A stretch of 64,000 nt of DNA, from assembly GCA_002441135.1 (NCBI GenBank), contig DJVJ01000030.1, positions 9,739 to 73,738 of the forward strand, read 5' to 3'. The position numbers and the translations under genes are program-made. This stretch comes from Caryophanales bacterium UBA6259. Its GTDB lineage: Bacteria > Bacillota > Bacilli > Tepidibacillales > Tepidibacillaceae. The notes below the pieces were generated by a model that made no database searches, was not told where the DNA came from, and saw only the letters and a list, made by a program, of their open reading frames with translations. The first letter of the stretch is position 1; every line of letters starts with the position of its first letter. This document shows positions 36,544 through 45,630 of this stretch, one piece after another.

Positions 36544-37095
36544 TTAATTATTTTCTTGCTTTTCAAAAGAAAGTACTTCATCTACTTCCTGATAAGAATC
36601 CCCGTAAACCTCTACATCTTTATAGGTATGTATTTCTCGATACATTTTTTTCATCGCATTATAAATTTCTTCCTCGGATTCATGATGAGGAGCCCAATAC
36701 AAAATTTCTAACTCATTGATTTGGCCAGTAGCAAGTGAACGTCGTTTATATTCAATGGATGTGGCTTGATGGAATCCTTCTCTCTGATAAAATCGTTGTC
36801 TTTTTTGTGTATCTATATCCTGATGGGAAGCAGGCTCTACCTCTAGAATAATTGGCTTTTCTTTTTGCTTCAGCTTATCCAAAAGTCTTTTTCCTAATCC
36901 TTGGCCACGTGCGTCTTTTGATACAAATAAATAATCCACAAAAATGAAGGTAGGGAATTCTGCATACATCATGACATAGTTTGTTCCTTCTTCTTTATGA
37001 TAAACCTCTTTTTCATCCAATAATAATTCCATATGTTCTTTCGATTTCATTTCTTCTACCGGGAAATACCTACTTAATTTTTCATACCAATTCAT
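36544..37095 (-). CDS. GNAT-family N-acetyltransferase
   Basis: A 183-aa acetyltransferase. The acetyl-CoA-binding motif is clear in FIFVDYLFVSKDARGQGLGKRLLDKL (residues ~50-75), followed by PIILEVEP and a YQREGF strand-helix end. The C-terminal ~60 residues are acidic (EEEIYNAMKKMYREIHTYKD) and not part of the core fold. Substrate cannot be read. Its close neighbours are unrelated; it diverges from splB. Confidence 0.85.
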   Translation of the reverse strand: MNWYEKLSRYFPVEEMKSKEHMELLLDEKEVYHKEEGTNYVMMYAEFPTFIFVDYLFVSKDARGQGLGKRLLDKLKQKEKPIILEVEPASHQDIDTQKRQRFYQREGFHQATSIEYKRRSLATGQINELEILYWAPHHESEEEIYNAMKKMYREIHTYKDVEVYGDSYQEVDEVLSFEKQENN

Positions 37096-37228
37096 TTATA
37101 GATCCTCGTTTCTTTAATAGTATTTTCTATAAATAGTCTTTCCCATTAACCTCTTTTTTTTATGAATAATAAAAACAAAATCTTCTTACTCTAAAAATAA
37201 ATTCCTTTCTAGAAATGAGGACATCTGA

Positions 37229-38302
37229 ATGAGTACTACTCTTCTCTTTGAAAAGCAGAGCCGACAGAAGCTTTCTATCCCCCCATTTGAACCAGACTAT
37301 GTTTTTTTTGAGCCAAGAGCATTAGAATATCCACTGGGTAAAAAACTATATGAACGTTTTAGCAAAATGGATATTCCAATACAAATGACAACCTCTCATA
37401 ATCAAGTAAGAGGTATTCCTGGAGAAACTGATCCGGAAAAATATCGAAATGCAAAACGGACATTAGTAGTTGGCGTAAGAAAAACATTAAAATTTGATAC
37501 TTCTTTTCCATCAGCAGAATATGCTCTTCCACTTTCAACTGGGTGTATGGGGCATTGTCATTATTGTTATTTACAAACAACGATGGGAAGTAAACCCTAT
37601 CTAAGAATCTATGTGAATCTCGAGGATATTTTTGAAGCTACTGAAAATTACATTAAGGAACGTGCTCCTCAAATTACTCGATTTGAAGCAGCCTGTACCT
37701 CAGATCCAGTTGGAATTGAACATATTCATGGTGCCCTAAAAAAGGCCATTGAATTTATGGCAGACCAACCCTATGGAAGATTACGCTTTGTTACCAAATA
37801 TGCACATGTTGAACCTCTTCTTGGCCTTAAGCACAACAAAAAAACAGATTTTCGTTTTAGTATTAATGCAGATTATGTCATTAAAAATTTTGAACCAGCT
37901 ACATCTTCTTTTTTAGAACGGATTGAAGCCGCAGGTAAGGTTGCTCATTCTGGCTATCCTCTTGGATTTATCATCGCTCCAATCATGATTTTTGATGGTT
38001 GGGAGGAAGGATATTCTGATTTGCTGCGTCGTTTAAAAGCAGTTTTACCAAAAGAATCTCAGGAAGGACTCTATTTCGAATTAATCACCCACAGATATAC
38101 GAAAGCCGCTAAAAATATTATTCTAGAACGTTATCCAAAAACAAAATTAGAAATGGATGAAGAGAAACGAAAGGTAAAATGGGGACGTTATGGCAAATTT
38201 AAATATATCTATCCAAATGATCAATATAAAGCAATTCAAGATCATATGTATCATGAAATCAATACCTATTTCCCGAATTCTAGAATCGAATACTTTACGT
38301 GA
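37229..38302 (+). CDS. splB: Spore photoproduct lyase
   Basis: A 357-aa radical-SAM enzyme that repairs 5-thyminyl-5,6-dihydrothymine in germinating spores. The cluster motif is CMGHCHYC (Cys106, 110, 113), and the H-atom-donor Cys is in EAACTSDP (Cys156, matching Cys141 of B. subtilis). The start ATG follows GAGGACATCTGA. No splA-like gene precedes it. A weak sigma-G-like element (GAATA, 18 bp, TACTCTA at 37164-37193) has two mismatches in the -10. Presence supports a spore former. Confidence 0.96.
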   Translation: MSTTLLFEKQSRQKLSIPPFEPDYVFFEPRALEYPLGKKLYERFSKMDIPIQMTTSHNQVRGIPGETDPEKYRNAKRTLVVGVRKTLKFDTSFPSAEYALPLSTGCMGHCHYCYLQTTMGSKPYLRIYVNLEDIFEATENYIKERAPQITRFEAACTSDPVGIEHIHGALKKAIEFMADQPYGRLRFVTKYAHVEPLLGLKHNKKTDFRFSINADYVIKNFEPATSSFLERIEAAGKVAHSGYPLGFIIAPIMIFDGWEEGYSDLLRRLKAVLPKESQEGLYFELITHRYTKAAKNIILERYPKTKLEMDEEKRKVKWGRYGKFKYIYPNDQYKAIQDHMYHEINTYFPNSRIEYFT

Positions 38303-38322
38303 AAAATATATTAGAAAAGCTT

Positions 38323-38361
38323 AACTTTTGCCAAGCCCTTTTAAGGCGCAGGCAAAAGGTT
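38323..38361 (+). terminator. Hairpin after splB
   Basis: AACTTTTGCC (38323-38332) pairs with GGCAAAAGGTT (38351-38361). It is followed directly by the dispersed repeat rather than a long T run. Confidence 0.45.
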
Positions 38362-38410
38362 AGCTGCTCTTATTTCGGATAGGAAAATCTTATACTTTCC
38401 TATCCGATAA
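38360..38410 (+). repeat. Dispersed hairpin repeat, copy B
   Basis: Identical over 28 bases to 10369-10396, plus the right arm TACTTTCCTATCCGAT. The loop differs from copy A, while the 5' flank TTAGCTGCTCTTATTT is conserved although it is outside the stem. Confidence 0.75.
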
Positions 38411-38418
38411 GAAAAACA

Positions 38419-38460
38419 AAAAGACTTATGCAATCATCAACAACTGCATAAGTCTTTTTT
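38419..38460. terminator. Bidirectional terminator between splB and the lipoprotein gene
   Basis: AAAAAGACTTATGCA and TGCATAAGTCTTTTTT form a ~15-bp stem with a 12-base loop; T runs occur on both strands. Confidence 0.85.
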
Positions 38461-38469
38461 AGTCAATTC

Positions 38470-38877
38470 TTAATTTTTCTTAATATTTATGATAACCATT
38501 TGACCATATTCATTTTCTTCATAGGTAAAAATGACATGATCTCCCTCATTGATTTGATCAATAACTTCTAGTACATTTTGAATTTGTACTGCTACCGGTT
38601 CTCCATCAATCATTATCTCTGAAGAATGAGAGTCTATTCTTCCAGAATATACCCCTTCCTTCGTTAAACTTGTATTGATATCTTCTGAATCAGATTCTTC
38701 ATTTGTTTGATCCTCATTTGATGCTTGATCATCCTTTTTGTCTTGATCCTCTTTTGGTTGTTCTGCTGCTGGAGGCGTATTTTGATCTTGATCTACCTTT
38801 GGTTGGTCAGAATTACACCCAGCTAACAAGCTTAGAATTAAAATAGCACTTAAGATAAACACCAATGCTTTTTTCAC
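38470..38877 (-). CDS. Small acidic lipoprotein of unknown function
   Basis: ~135 aa from GTG 38877, which has AAGGAG eight bases upstream (GTG 38886 would touch that site). Lys-rich start, hydrophobic segment, lipobox LLAGC. Then ~45 residues of D/E/Q/N-rich linker, and a compact C-terminal domain of ~65 residues (EGVYSGRIDSHSSEIMIDGEPVAV...INEGDHVIFTYEENEYGQMVI) with the strand pattern of a small beta-barrel. Such lipoproteins are common in Bacillales; I do not recognise a specific function. Confidence 0.8.
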   Translation of the reverse strand: MKKALVFILSAILILSLLAGCNSDQPKVDQDQNTPPAAEQPKEDQDKKDDQASNEDQTNEESDSEDINTSLTKEGVYSGRIDSHSSEIMIDGEPVAVQIQNVLEVIDQINEGDHVIFTYEENEYGQMVIINIKKN

Positions 38878-38982
38878 TTTTATCACTCCTTCCTACATAA
38901 TATTAAGACGTTTCAACCTCCGTTTTGTTTCAAAAATTAATAAGAATAGGTTATTATATCCATTTAATCATTTGTAAATATC

Positions 38983-39861
38983 CTATTTGATATCATTCTT
39001 GTCAATATATTCAAATAGAAAGGACTGTCCATTCCTATAAAATCTTGGATCATATATCCCTAATTGCTCATCATTATCCACTACCACAACAAATGGTGAC
39101 CATGCGTATAACGTCTTAGCCTTTGGATTTTTAGTAAATAAAGTATTTAAATCTGCATTTTCCTTTGAAATTAAACTAGCTTTAACTTTTCTACCGCTAA
39201 GAAGGCTTGCATCCGAAATTTCTACAAGTTCTCCCTTTTTACCAATAATCTGAAAGTGACCGGGAAGAAAACTTGCAGATAATGCTATTTGCTCATAATA
39301 ATTTTTTGATTGCTGGTACAATATATAGCCCTGCCCAGATTGTATTACAATATGAGCGGTTATAGCCAATAAAACCATTTTAAATATAAAGGAGGACTTC
39401 CACTGTTTCTTTAGCTTAGATAATATAAAACCACTACTAATCAGTCCCCAAATCACGAAATCAATGATTGGAATCGTTCCGAAGGTGATTCGAATGCTAG
39501 AAAAGGGTTCTAAGTATCCAGTTCCCCAAGCATTGAATAAATCACTAGTAATATGTACAAATACGCTAAATAAAGAAACATAAAAAATACGTTTATCCCT
39601 CACATTAAAAATAAGAGCAGTCAATGCAAATAAAGCAATGGCCATAAAAGGTAGCATAAAGATAGAATGTGTTATCCCTCTATGCCACATCTGATACAAT
39701 CCTTCGGAATCAAAAAATTTAGATACAACATCACTATCTGGTAAATGACTACCAACAACCGCTGTAAACAAAAGTGCACGTCTTTCCTTGATATTCATCT
39801 CTTGCTTATCCATCGCCTTATATATAGTTAAACCAAATAATGTATGTGTAATACTATCCAT
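38983..39861 (-). CDS. Membrane-bound metal-dependent hydrolase, YdjM/DUF457 family
   Basis: 292 aa from ATG 39861 (TTGGAGGAAAAT just upstream; the frame's TTG lies inside that site). The N-terminal MDSITHTLFGLTIYKAM, HLPDSDVV and WHRGITHSIFMLPF segments carry the His/Asp pattern typical of the YdjM family, followed by several membrane helices and an extracytoplasmic C-terminal domain. In B. subtilis related proteins belong to general stress or lipid-related loci; catalytic activity remains unproven in the family. Confidence 0.8.
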   Translation of the reverse strand: MDSITHTLFGLTIYKAMDKQEMNIKERRALLFTAVVGSHLPDSDVVSKFFDSEGLYQMWHRGITHSIFMLPFMAIALFALTALIFNVRDKRIFYVSLFSVFVHITSDLFNAWGTGYLEPFSSIRITFGTIPIIDFVIWGLISSGFILSKLKKQWKSSFIFKMVLLAITAHIVIQSGQGYILYQQSKNYYEQIALSASFLPGHFQIIGKKGELVEISDASLLSGRKVKASLISKENADLNTLFTKNPKAKTLYAWSPFVVVVDNDEQLGIYDPRFYRNGQSFLFEYIDKNDIK

Positions 39862-39931
39862 ATTTTCCTCCAAGTATCTTCGCTACAATCTATTGCTTTT
39901 TCTCTATTCTATCGAATAAAGAACAACAAAA

Positions 39932-39969
39932 AAAGCATATAATGGAGGAAAATCCACTTCTATGCTTTA
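39932..39969 (-). terminator. Terminator after the GPR1/FUN34/YaaH gene
   Basis: On the minus strand AAAGCATA pairs with TATGCTTT, with an inner GTGGA/TCCAT pair, followed by TTTTT. Confidence 0.6.
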
Positions 39970-39996
39970 TCGTCTTTTAATTAATCAAAGCGATTC

Positions 39997-40608
39997 TTAC
40001 TTAAAGATTCCTAACGGCTTACCTAGAGGTAAAAACTCTCTTTCAAAATGATGGTTCAAAACCGTAGCTGCTGAACCATAAAAGGACACCATTGAAATAG
40101 CTAATTCAGACCACGCCGCTAACTGGTGTGAAAACTCAGGTAAAATATTAAAGGAACTTAAGGATAAACCAATAAACAATAAATCAATTAGAACAAAAAT
40201 AGTGAACAATACCTTATTGGTTTCTACTGCTCCAATAGTCATGTAAATACTAAAAATCAAATAGCCAACAAAAGCAAAGCCAAGCTGTTTAATATCAATA
40301 TCAGCTTTCATCGTTTCCCCAAATACACCCATTTGGATTAACCAAGTAATACCCACTGCGAACCAAAATAGCGCATAAGCAGCAAATGCAGTTGTTCCAA
40401 AAATATTATTTCTCTTTGAATCATTAAAACTAGCATACAATTGGGCAAAGGCCCCTAAAAATAAAGCCCAAGGGATTGCATAAGAGAAGCCTGATGTCAC
40501 TCCTAGCTTTTGTGATGAGGCAACTAAAGTAACAATTGCTAATCCTAGTAATCCAATGCCCCCCGGTTCAACCGGTAAATTACTGCCTTGATTTTGATTT
40601 CCACTCAT
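39997..40608 (-). CDS. GPR1/FUN34/YaaH-family membrane protein (acetate/succinate transporter type)
   Basis: ~203 aa from ATG 40608 (GGGAGAGAAACTT upstream). Six membrane helices, with the family's N-terminal segment in variant form (VEPGGIGLLGLAIVTLV in place of NPAPLGL). Family members move acetate or succinate with protons. It could export or take up acetate in an organism that ferments lysine, but that link is only by genome co-occurrence. It diverges from the K+ channel gene. Confidence 0.82.
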   Translation of the reverse strand: MSGNQNQGSNLPVEPGGIGLLGLAIVTLVASSQKLGVTSGFSYAIPWALFLGAFAQLYASFNDSKRNNIFGTTAFAAYALFWFAVGITWLIQMGVFGETMKADIDIKQLGFAFVGYLIFSIYMTIGAVETNKVLFTIFVLIDLLFIGLSLSSFNILPEFSHQLAAWSELAISMVSFYGSAATVLNHHFEREFLPLGKPLGIFK

Positions 40609-40809
40609 AAGTTTCTCTCCCATTTCTTTTTCTTTTTATCTATCTATTTATCCCCTCTTGATACTATCAGATAAGTTTTCTGACTTCAATAAAAACTTAA
40701 AATATTACCAATTTTGTATTTATTGTTACATTTTTTAATGAATAATAAATTTAGATAAAAAGGAAATACTATCAAGCTAAGAGTTGTTTTCTCAAAGGCT
40801 GGTGGTCTT

Positions 40810-41823
40810 TTGAAATATTTTATCGGACTTATATATAACATCGTTGAAATTAGTCTAAAAAAACTACTTTTTTATACCCTTATTTTCTTGATTTTTAATG
40901 CAGCAATGTTTACCCTAATTGAACCCCAAACCTTTTATAATTTTTTTATCAGTCTTTGGTATGTTCTAGTAACAATGACAACCGTTGGTTATGGAGATAT
41001 CTATCCAACAAGCTCCATTGGCAAAGCCTATGCAATTTTTTTGTTTTTTACTGGCATTGGGCTTTATGGCGTAGTTATCGGTAAAATAATAGAAAGAATA
41101 GGTAATCATAATAAACAAAGGATTGAGGGAAAAGTGGAATATATCGGGAAAGATCATATTGTGATCATCGGTTGGAACTCTAAAACAGATGCAGCGATTG
41201 AAGATATACTTGCTAATAGTACATCAAATATCGTAGTGATTGATCAAGCAGAAAAAGCTCCATATATTAAAGAACGATTATACTACATTAAGGGATCGCC
41301 AGCTAGAAAGGATGTTCTTAATAAAGCAAATATCAAGTATGCAAAATCTTGTATTGTTTTTGCTGATGAAAAGCTAATTGATTTAGATGAAAGAGATGCT
41401 AAAAGCTTATTAATTGTTTCTACAATAGAAAGTATTTCCGAAGAAATATACACCATTGCAGAAATTATGAATCCAGAGCACACTGATAACTTTAGATCTA
41501 ATAAAGTAGAAAAATTTCTTTATCCTCAAAGTACTATTTCTCATCTTGTTGCTCAAGAAGCAATGAATCACGGAGTAATTGATGTTTTAACTCAATTAGG
41601 AACCATGCAAAAGGGTGTCAATTTATATACGATAAAAAAGAAAACGGAATGGATTACTTATAGAGATGCATTTTATTCACTAATTGAAATAGGAGCTACT
41701 TTATTAGCGGATAAAAGTTGTTTAAATATTAGTACTAGATTAGATGAAAAAATCCCCGCAGATCACAATTTAACAGTCATCTGCTCCAAAGAAATCTATG
41801 ATCAGTATTTGAATTTAATATAA
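40810..41823 (+). CDS. Two-helix K+ channel with RCK (TrkA-N) domain
   Basis: 337 aa from TTG, GGTGG upstream. Two membrane helices flank a pore with the K+ filter TTVGYGD (residues 57-63), then a cytoplasmic Rossmann RCK domain starting HIVIIGWNSKTDAAIEDIL, where GWN takes the place of the usual GxGxxG entry. The layout matches B. subtilis YugO. The likely role is regulated K+ efflux. Possible ligands are NAD(H), Ca2+ or cyclic-di-AMP; no riboswitch was recognised upstream. Confidence 0.92.
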   Translation: MKYFIGLIYNIVEISLKKLLFYTLIFLIFNAAMFTLIEPQTFYNFFISLWYVLVTMTTVGYGDIYPTSSIGKAYAIFLFFTGIGLYGVVIGKIIERIGNHNKQRIEGKVEYIGKDHIVIIGWNSKTDAAIEDILANSTSNIVVIDQAEKAPYIKERLYYIKGSPARKDVLNKANIKYAKSCIVFADEKLIDLDERDAKSLLIVSTIESISEEIYTIAEIMNPEHTDNFRSNKVEKFLYPQSTISHLVAQEAMNHGVIDVLTQLGTMQKGVNLYTIKKKTEWITYRDAFYSLIEIGATLLADKSCLNISTRLDEKIPADHNLTVICSKEIYDQYLNLI

Positions 41824-41853
41824 ATAGGATATCCTGTGAAGGGATATCCTATT
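41823..41853. terminator. Bidirectional terminator, K+ channel gene and kamE
   Basis: A 12-bp stem AATAGGATATCC / GGATATCCTATT with a 7-base loop; ends both the channel gene and the lysine-fermentation operon. Confidence 0.8.
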
Positions 41854-41856
41854 TGT

Positions 41857-42597
41857 TTATCGCTGTATAATTTTTTCTACTATAAAAGATGCGACCTCTG
41901 AAGCTTTTGTCCCTGGGCCAAACCCTGCGTCATAGCCTAATTCACTGGCCAACTCATGGCTAATTCTTGGCCCCCCACAAATTAACAATATTTTCCTCCG
42001 AAGATTAGCAGCCTCCATCATTTCTACAAGCTCAGTTAAATTGGCTAAATGAATTCCTTTTTGTGTAACCACTTGCGAAACTAGAATAGCGTCTGCATTC
42101 AGTTCAACTGCTTTCTCTAAAAGGTCTTCATTTTTAACCTGTGAACCTAAATTATATGCTTCAATTTCAGGATAGCGCTCTAAGCCATATTCCCCATCAT
42201 AACCCTTCATATTCATGATTGCATCAATTCCTACTGTGTGTGCATCAGTCCCAGTACAGGCTCCAACAACAACGATTTTTCTATTGATTTGTTCTTTAAT
42301 GACTTGATTTATTTTGTAAAAGTCCATGCTTTGTTTATTTATTGCTGGTACAGTAATACTTGAATAGTCGATTGTAAAAGGAACCTTACCATATAATACA
42401 AAAAAGGTAAAATCTTCATCTAACCCTTCCATATGATAGACCATTACTTCTTCTAATCCTAGCTTCATGCCAATCTGTTTTGCGGCTTCTTTTGCCTTTT
42501 CGCCAATTGGTACTGGAAGGGTAAAGCTAATTTGAACAGCACCATCATTCATCGTATCTCCGTATGGTTTAATGTTTATAGGTTCATTTGGCATCAA
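41857..42597 (-). CDS. kamE: Lysine 5,6-aminomutase beta subunit
   Basis: A 246-aa B12-binding subunit. The cobalamin ligand His120 is in TDAHTVGID, and Lys131 (MNMKGYD) follows 11 residues later, exactly the spacing of the cobalt-binding His133 and PLP-binding Lys144 in the clostridial enzyme. The C-terminal half is a Rossmann-like B12 domain ending LICGGPRISHELASELGYDAGFGPG. With KamD it moves the epsilon-amino group of L-beta-lysine to give 3,5-diaminohexanoate. Last gene of the operon. Confidence 0.96.
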   Translation of the reverse strand: MMPNEPINIKPYGDTMNDGAVQISFTLPVPIGEKAKEAAKQIGMKLGLEEVMVYHMEGLDEDFTFFVLYGKVPFTIDYSSITVPAINKQSMDFYKINQVIKEQINRKIVVVGACTGTDAHTVGIDAIMNMKGYDGEYGLERYPEIEAYNLGSQVKNEDLLEKAVELNADAILVSQVVTQKGIHLANLTELVEMMEAANLRRKILLICGGPRISHELASELGYDAGFGPGTKASEVASFIVEKIIQR

Positions 42598-42604
42598 TTT
42601 TCAA

Positions 42605-44170
42605 TTACCCTCCTATTCCAAGTTCTTTTTTCATTAGCAGTTCAAAGGGATTAAAATAGTTTTTTTCCTTCAAAAATACTCCCTCTAATCCCTTTCCACC
42701 GTAAAAAGAGCGCTTAACATTTGCAAATCTTCCTGCACTAATCGCTTCAAACAACCCTAAATCTTCAATTTCCTTTAGCATCATGCTTGCTTTTTCAAGA
42801 ACCTCATTCGCTCTTTTAGCAATCAACCCATTAGGAACAAATTCTATTTCCTCATGTAAATCCTTCATATTATTTTTAATATATTTTGCATTATCTAACG
42901 CTAATTTCCGATCCTGCATATGAGGAGTATGCATTGCTTCTGTCATCATTCCGAGCAATTGAATTCCTTGGTTTGTCATTACTCCTGCAACATTAAATAA
43001 TGCATTTTGAATATATCCCATAAAGATATTTCCCGTCATATATTTGGTTGGTGGCATATATTTTAATGGTGCCCTTGGAAAAATTTGTCTTGCTAATTGG
43101 GCTTGTGCTAATTCAAGCAGGAAGCCATTTTCTAATTTTGGATTTATCTCAAAGGCATGACCTAACCCCATTTGTTCATGTGGCAATCCTGCTTTTATGG
43201 CAAATTGTTCATTAATAAACTGTGATGCAAGTACTGTATGAGCCTCTTCCACCGCATCAGCAGTTGTTAAGTAATTGTCCTCCCCTGTATTAATAATAAT
43301 GCCTGACAAACTGATAAGCATCCGGGAAAATGCCTGATCGATTAACGTTCTTTGCATATTGATATCTCTAAATAATATCCCGTATAATGCATCATTTAAC
43401 ATGACATCCAATCTTTCCATTCCACCAATTGCCGCAATCTCTGGCATACATAGTCCAGAGCTATAATTACAAAGACTAACATACCGATTAACCTCGTTAC
43501 TTACTTCATCAAGTGCAGCCCGCATAATTTTAAAATTTTCTTGTGTAGCATAGGTTCCTCCATATCCCTCTCGTGTTGCACCATAGGGAACATAGTCTAA
43601 TAAGCTCTGTCCTGTCGTTCTAATTACTGCGATAATGTCTGCTCCTTGCCTTACTGCTGCCTTTGCTTGAATCACATCCTCATAAATATCCCCTGTTGCA
43701 ACAATCACATATAAAAACGGTTTGCTCCCCTCACCCATTTTTGTAATGAGTGCTTCCCTAGATTGACGTTGTTTCATTAAAATGTTCAACCCTTTTTCTG
43801 CTAGCAAATTCCCTTCTTTCTTTACCTCGTCCATTGGAACTGATCTTACATCGTCCCAATTAATTTTATCCATCTCTGCTAATTCAGCAACTTCCTGTGG
43901 ACTAATCCCATATGTAATCATTGCCTTTATTAACCAAGGGATCGCACCTTCCGCTAATAGGCCTTTTTTTTGTAATAGGTCAACTAAACTATTGGCGTAA
44001 GGAACACCATCACTATTTACACCATCAATTCCGGATAACCGTAGCACTGTTCTTTCAATGGACACCGTACTACGATCTTGAATAAAATCAAAAACCTGAT
44101 CTGCAATTTTATTTGCTGAGAGACGGGATTTTTCAATTAATTCTTCATTTAGGTGAAGTTTTGCCATCAA
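42605..44170 (-). CDS. kamD: Lysine 5,6-aminomutase alpha subunit
   Basis: A 521-aa subunit of the usual length, containing the substrate- and cobalamin-facing barrel. Recognised by context and by segments such as LSGIDGVNSDGVPYANSLVDLL, VIRTTGQSLLDYVPYGATREGYGGTYATQENF and LGHAFEINP. Pairs with KamE (8 bp gap). The first 26 bp overlap the end of kamC, so the mutase and its reactivase are translationally coupled. Confidence 0.95.
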   Translation of the reverse strand: MMAKLHLNEELIEKSRLSANKIADQVFDFIQDRSTVSIERTVLRLSGIDGVNSDGVPYANSLVDLLQKKGLLAEGAIPWLIKAMITYGISPQEVAELAEMDKINWDDVRSVPMDEVKKEGNLLAEKGLNILMKQRQSREALITKMGEGSKPFLYVIVATGDIYEDVIQAKAAVRQGADIIAVIRTTGQSLLDYVPYGATREGYGGTYATQENFKIMRAALDEVSNEVNRYVSLCNYSSGLCMPEIAAIGGMERLDVMLNDALYGILFRDINMQRTLIDQAFSRMLISLSGIIINTGEDNYLTTADAVEEAHTVLASQFINEQFAIKAGLPHEQMGLGHAFEINPKLENGFLLELAQAQLARQIFPRAPLKYMPPTKYMTGNIFMGYIQNALFNVAGVMTNQGIQLLGMMTEAMHTPHMQDRKLALDNAKYIKNNMKDLHEEIEFVPNGLIAKRANEVLEKASMMLKEIEDLGLFEAISAGRFANVKRSFYGGKGLEGVFLKEKNYFNPFELLMKKELGIGG

Positions 44171-45584
44171 TATTCCCCCTAAAATATTCTTTTGCTTCCT
44201 TTATAATGGATGTTGGTAGGTTAAAGTTCTCAGCAATAGAGATCCCCTCATACACCATTTTCCCTTGAATTACCTTTTTTAGATGAAATTCTTTCATTTC
44301 GTATAATTCCAAGCCTTTTTCTAAAATAAGCTTCGGAAAATGAGAAACGACAATACTAAAGCTTTCTTCCTTTATCCGTAAATATCTAGATATGGCTATT
44401 GCTAGGGCTTCCCCTTCGATGGGATTTGTTCCCTTCCCAATCTCATCTAATAAATATAGAGTAGGCTTGCTTAATATCAGTTCCTTTCCCAACCGACTTA
44501 TTTCAGAGGCAAACGAGCTTAACCCCTCTTCTATATTTTGATAGTCTCCGGTCAGGATAGATAAATGATCAAAGAAAAAGGACTCAAATTGTTTAGCTGG
44601 TACGTAAAAACCAAATTGAGCCAGTGCTTGTAAAAAACCAACGGTTCGAAGAACCACTGTTTTACCACTCATATTTGCACCATAAAGTATAATTTGACGT
44701 TGTTCTATTTCAAGAGATATAGGTTCCATTCTTCTTTTATTCCATAGCTTATTAAAATAGGGATGGAAGCCCTCTAAAATTAAAATTTGCCTTTCCTTAC
44801 TAGAGGATGTTAATTGTGGTCTGCAGGAATTCGTTTCCAATGCCATCCTTGCTTTTTGAAATACAACCTCCAATTTACCCCAACCATAATAGGCCATCAG
44901 TAAATATTTAAATGTTGGTTTAATTTTTTCAATTGCTTCTAACATCTGCTGCTTTTCTTTCTTTTTTATTATCATTTCAATTTTTTTTAGTTGCCTTTGA
45001 ACAATGATTTCCTTTGTAGCTTGATATTCTCTTTCCTTTTTTAGTAATCGTCTTTTAAATGCTCTTAGCCTTCTTAAACCAGCATCATCTAAATCCTCAA
45101 AGGCGAAGGTTTTATGATATTCTCCATTTCCATTAGGCTGTAACACTTCAAGAATACTGATCCAATCAAAATCAATACTTCGAACCCACTCTTCCTCTAT
45201 TCCATCCAATTTCTTTAAATCTAGCTTTTTTAGAACTAGGCTTAATAGATGACTGAACCAAAGAAATTGCTTAATGCGAAAAAAATCGGTTAGTAAATCG
45301 ATTGCTTCCCAATGATCTTCTAAAAGATTTTTTAAAAGAACATCAATATCATCGAGATAAACATAAAGGGAATTTATTTCATGTGAGAAGCTTTTGTCTC
45401 CCTTTATTGCCCGAATCATCCATCCGATTTGTTCTAGGTCATTGTTCCATTGTTGTTCTTCAGTAGAAAAGTAAGGCTGCATTTTGCTCCAAAAGAAAAG
45501 ACCAACCCTACTATTTGGACGATATTCACTTAAAATTTGATCAAGAAAAATTTTCTTACGAGTATCTTCAAGAAAATAGGTCAT
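44145..45584 (-). CDS. kamC: MutS-related ATPase, lysine 5,6-aminomutase reactivase KamC
   Basis: ~479 aa from ATG 45584 (AAAGGTG seven bases upstream). The second half is a MutS-type ABC ATPase: Walker A ILYGANMSGKTVVL, signature region EGLSSFASEISRL, Walker B LYLLDEIGKGTNPIEGEAL, and SHFPKL switch. The N-terminal half is helical with a coiled-coil clamp (KRRLLKKEREYQATKEI). There is no mismatch-recognition domain. Within lysine clusters this gene is named KamC and, with KamB, is assigned to reactivate the B12 mutase; the mechanism is inferred from position and family naming. Confidence 0.85.
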   Translation of the reverse strand: MTYFLEDTRKKIFLDQILSEYRPNSRVGLFFWSKMQPYFSTEEQQWNNDLEQIGWMIRAIKGDKSFSHEINSLYVYLDDIDVLLKNLLEDHWEAIDLLTDFFRIKQFLWFSHLLSLVLKKLDLKKLDGIEEEWVRSIDFDWISILEVLQPNGNGEYHKTFAFEDLDDAGLRRLRAFKRRLLKKEREYQATKEIIVQRQLKKIEMIIKKKEKQQMLEAIEKIKPTFKYLLMAYYGWGKLEVVFQKARMALETNSCRPQLTSSSKERQILILEGFHPYFNKLWNKRRMEPISLEIEQRQIILYGANMSGKTVVLRTVGFLQALAQFGFYVPAKQFESFFFDHLSILTGDYQNIEEGLSSFASEISRLGKELILSKPTLYLLDEIGKGTNPIEGEALAIAISRYLRIKEESFSIVVSHFPKLILEKGLELYEMKEFHLKKVIQGKMVYEGISIAENFNLPTSIIKEAKEYFRGNIDGKTSPK

Positions 45585-45630
45585 AAACCACACCTTTTCT
45601 AATAATGGCTATTCTAGCAATAATCCTAGG

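Noticed and set aside
37164..37193. Sigma-G promoter before splB
   Set aside because: GAATA-18-TACTCTA has two mismatches in the -10, so it is only mentioned with splB.
40640..40809. Cyclic-di-AMP riboswitch before the K+ channel
   Set aside because: The expected conserved core is not present; the leader is AT-rich without it.
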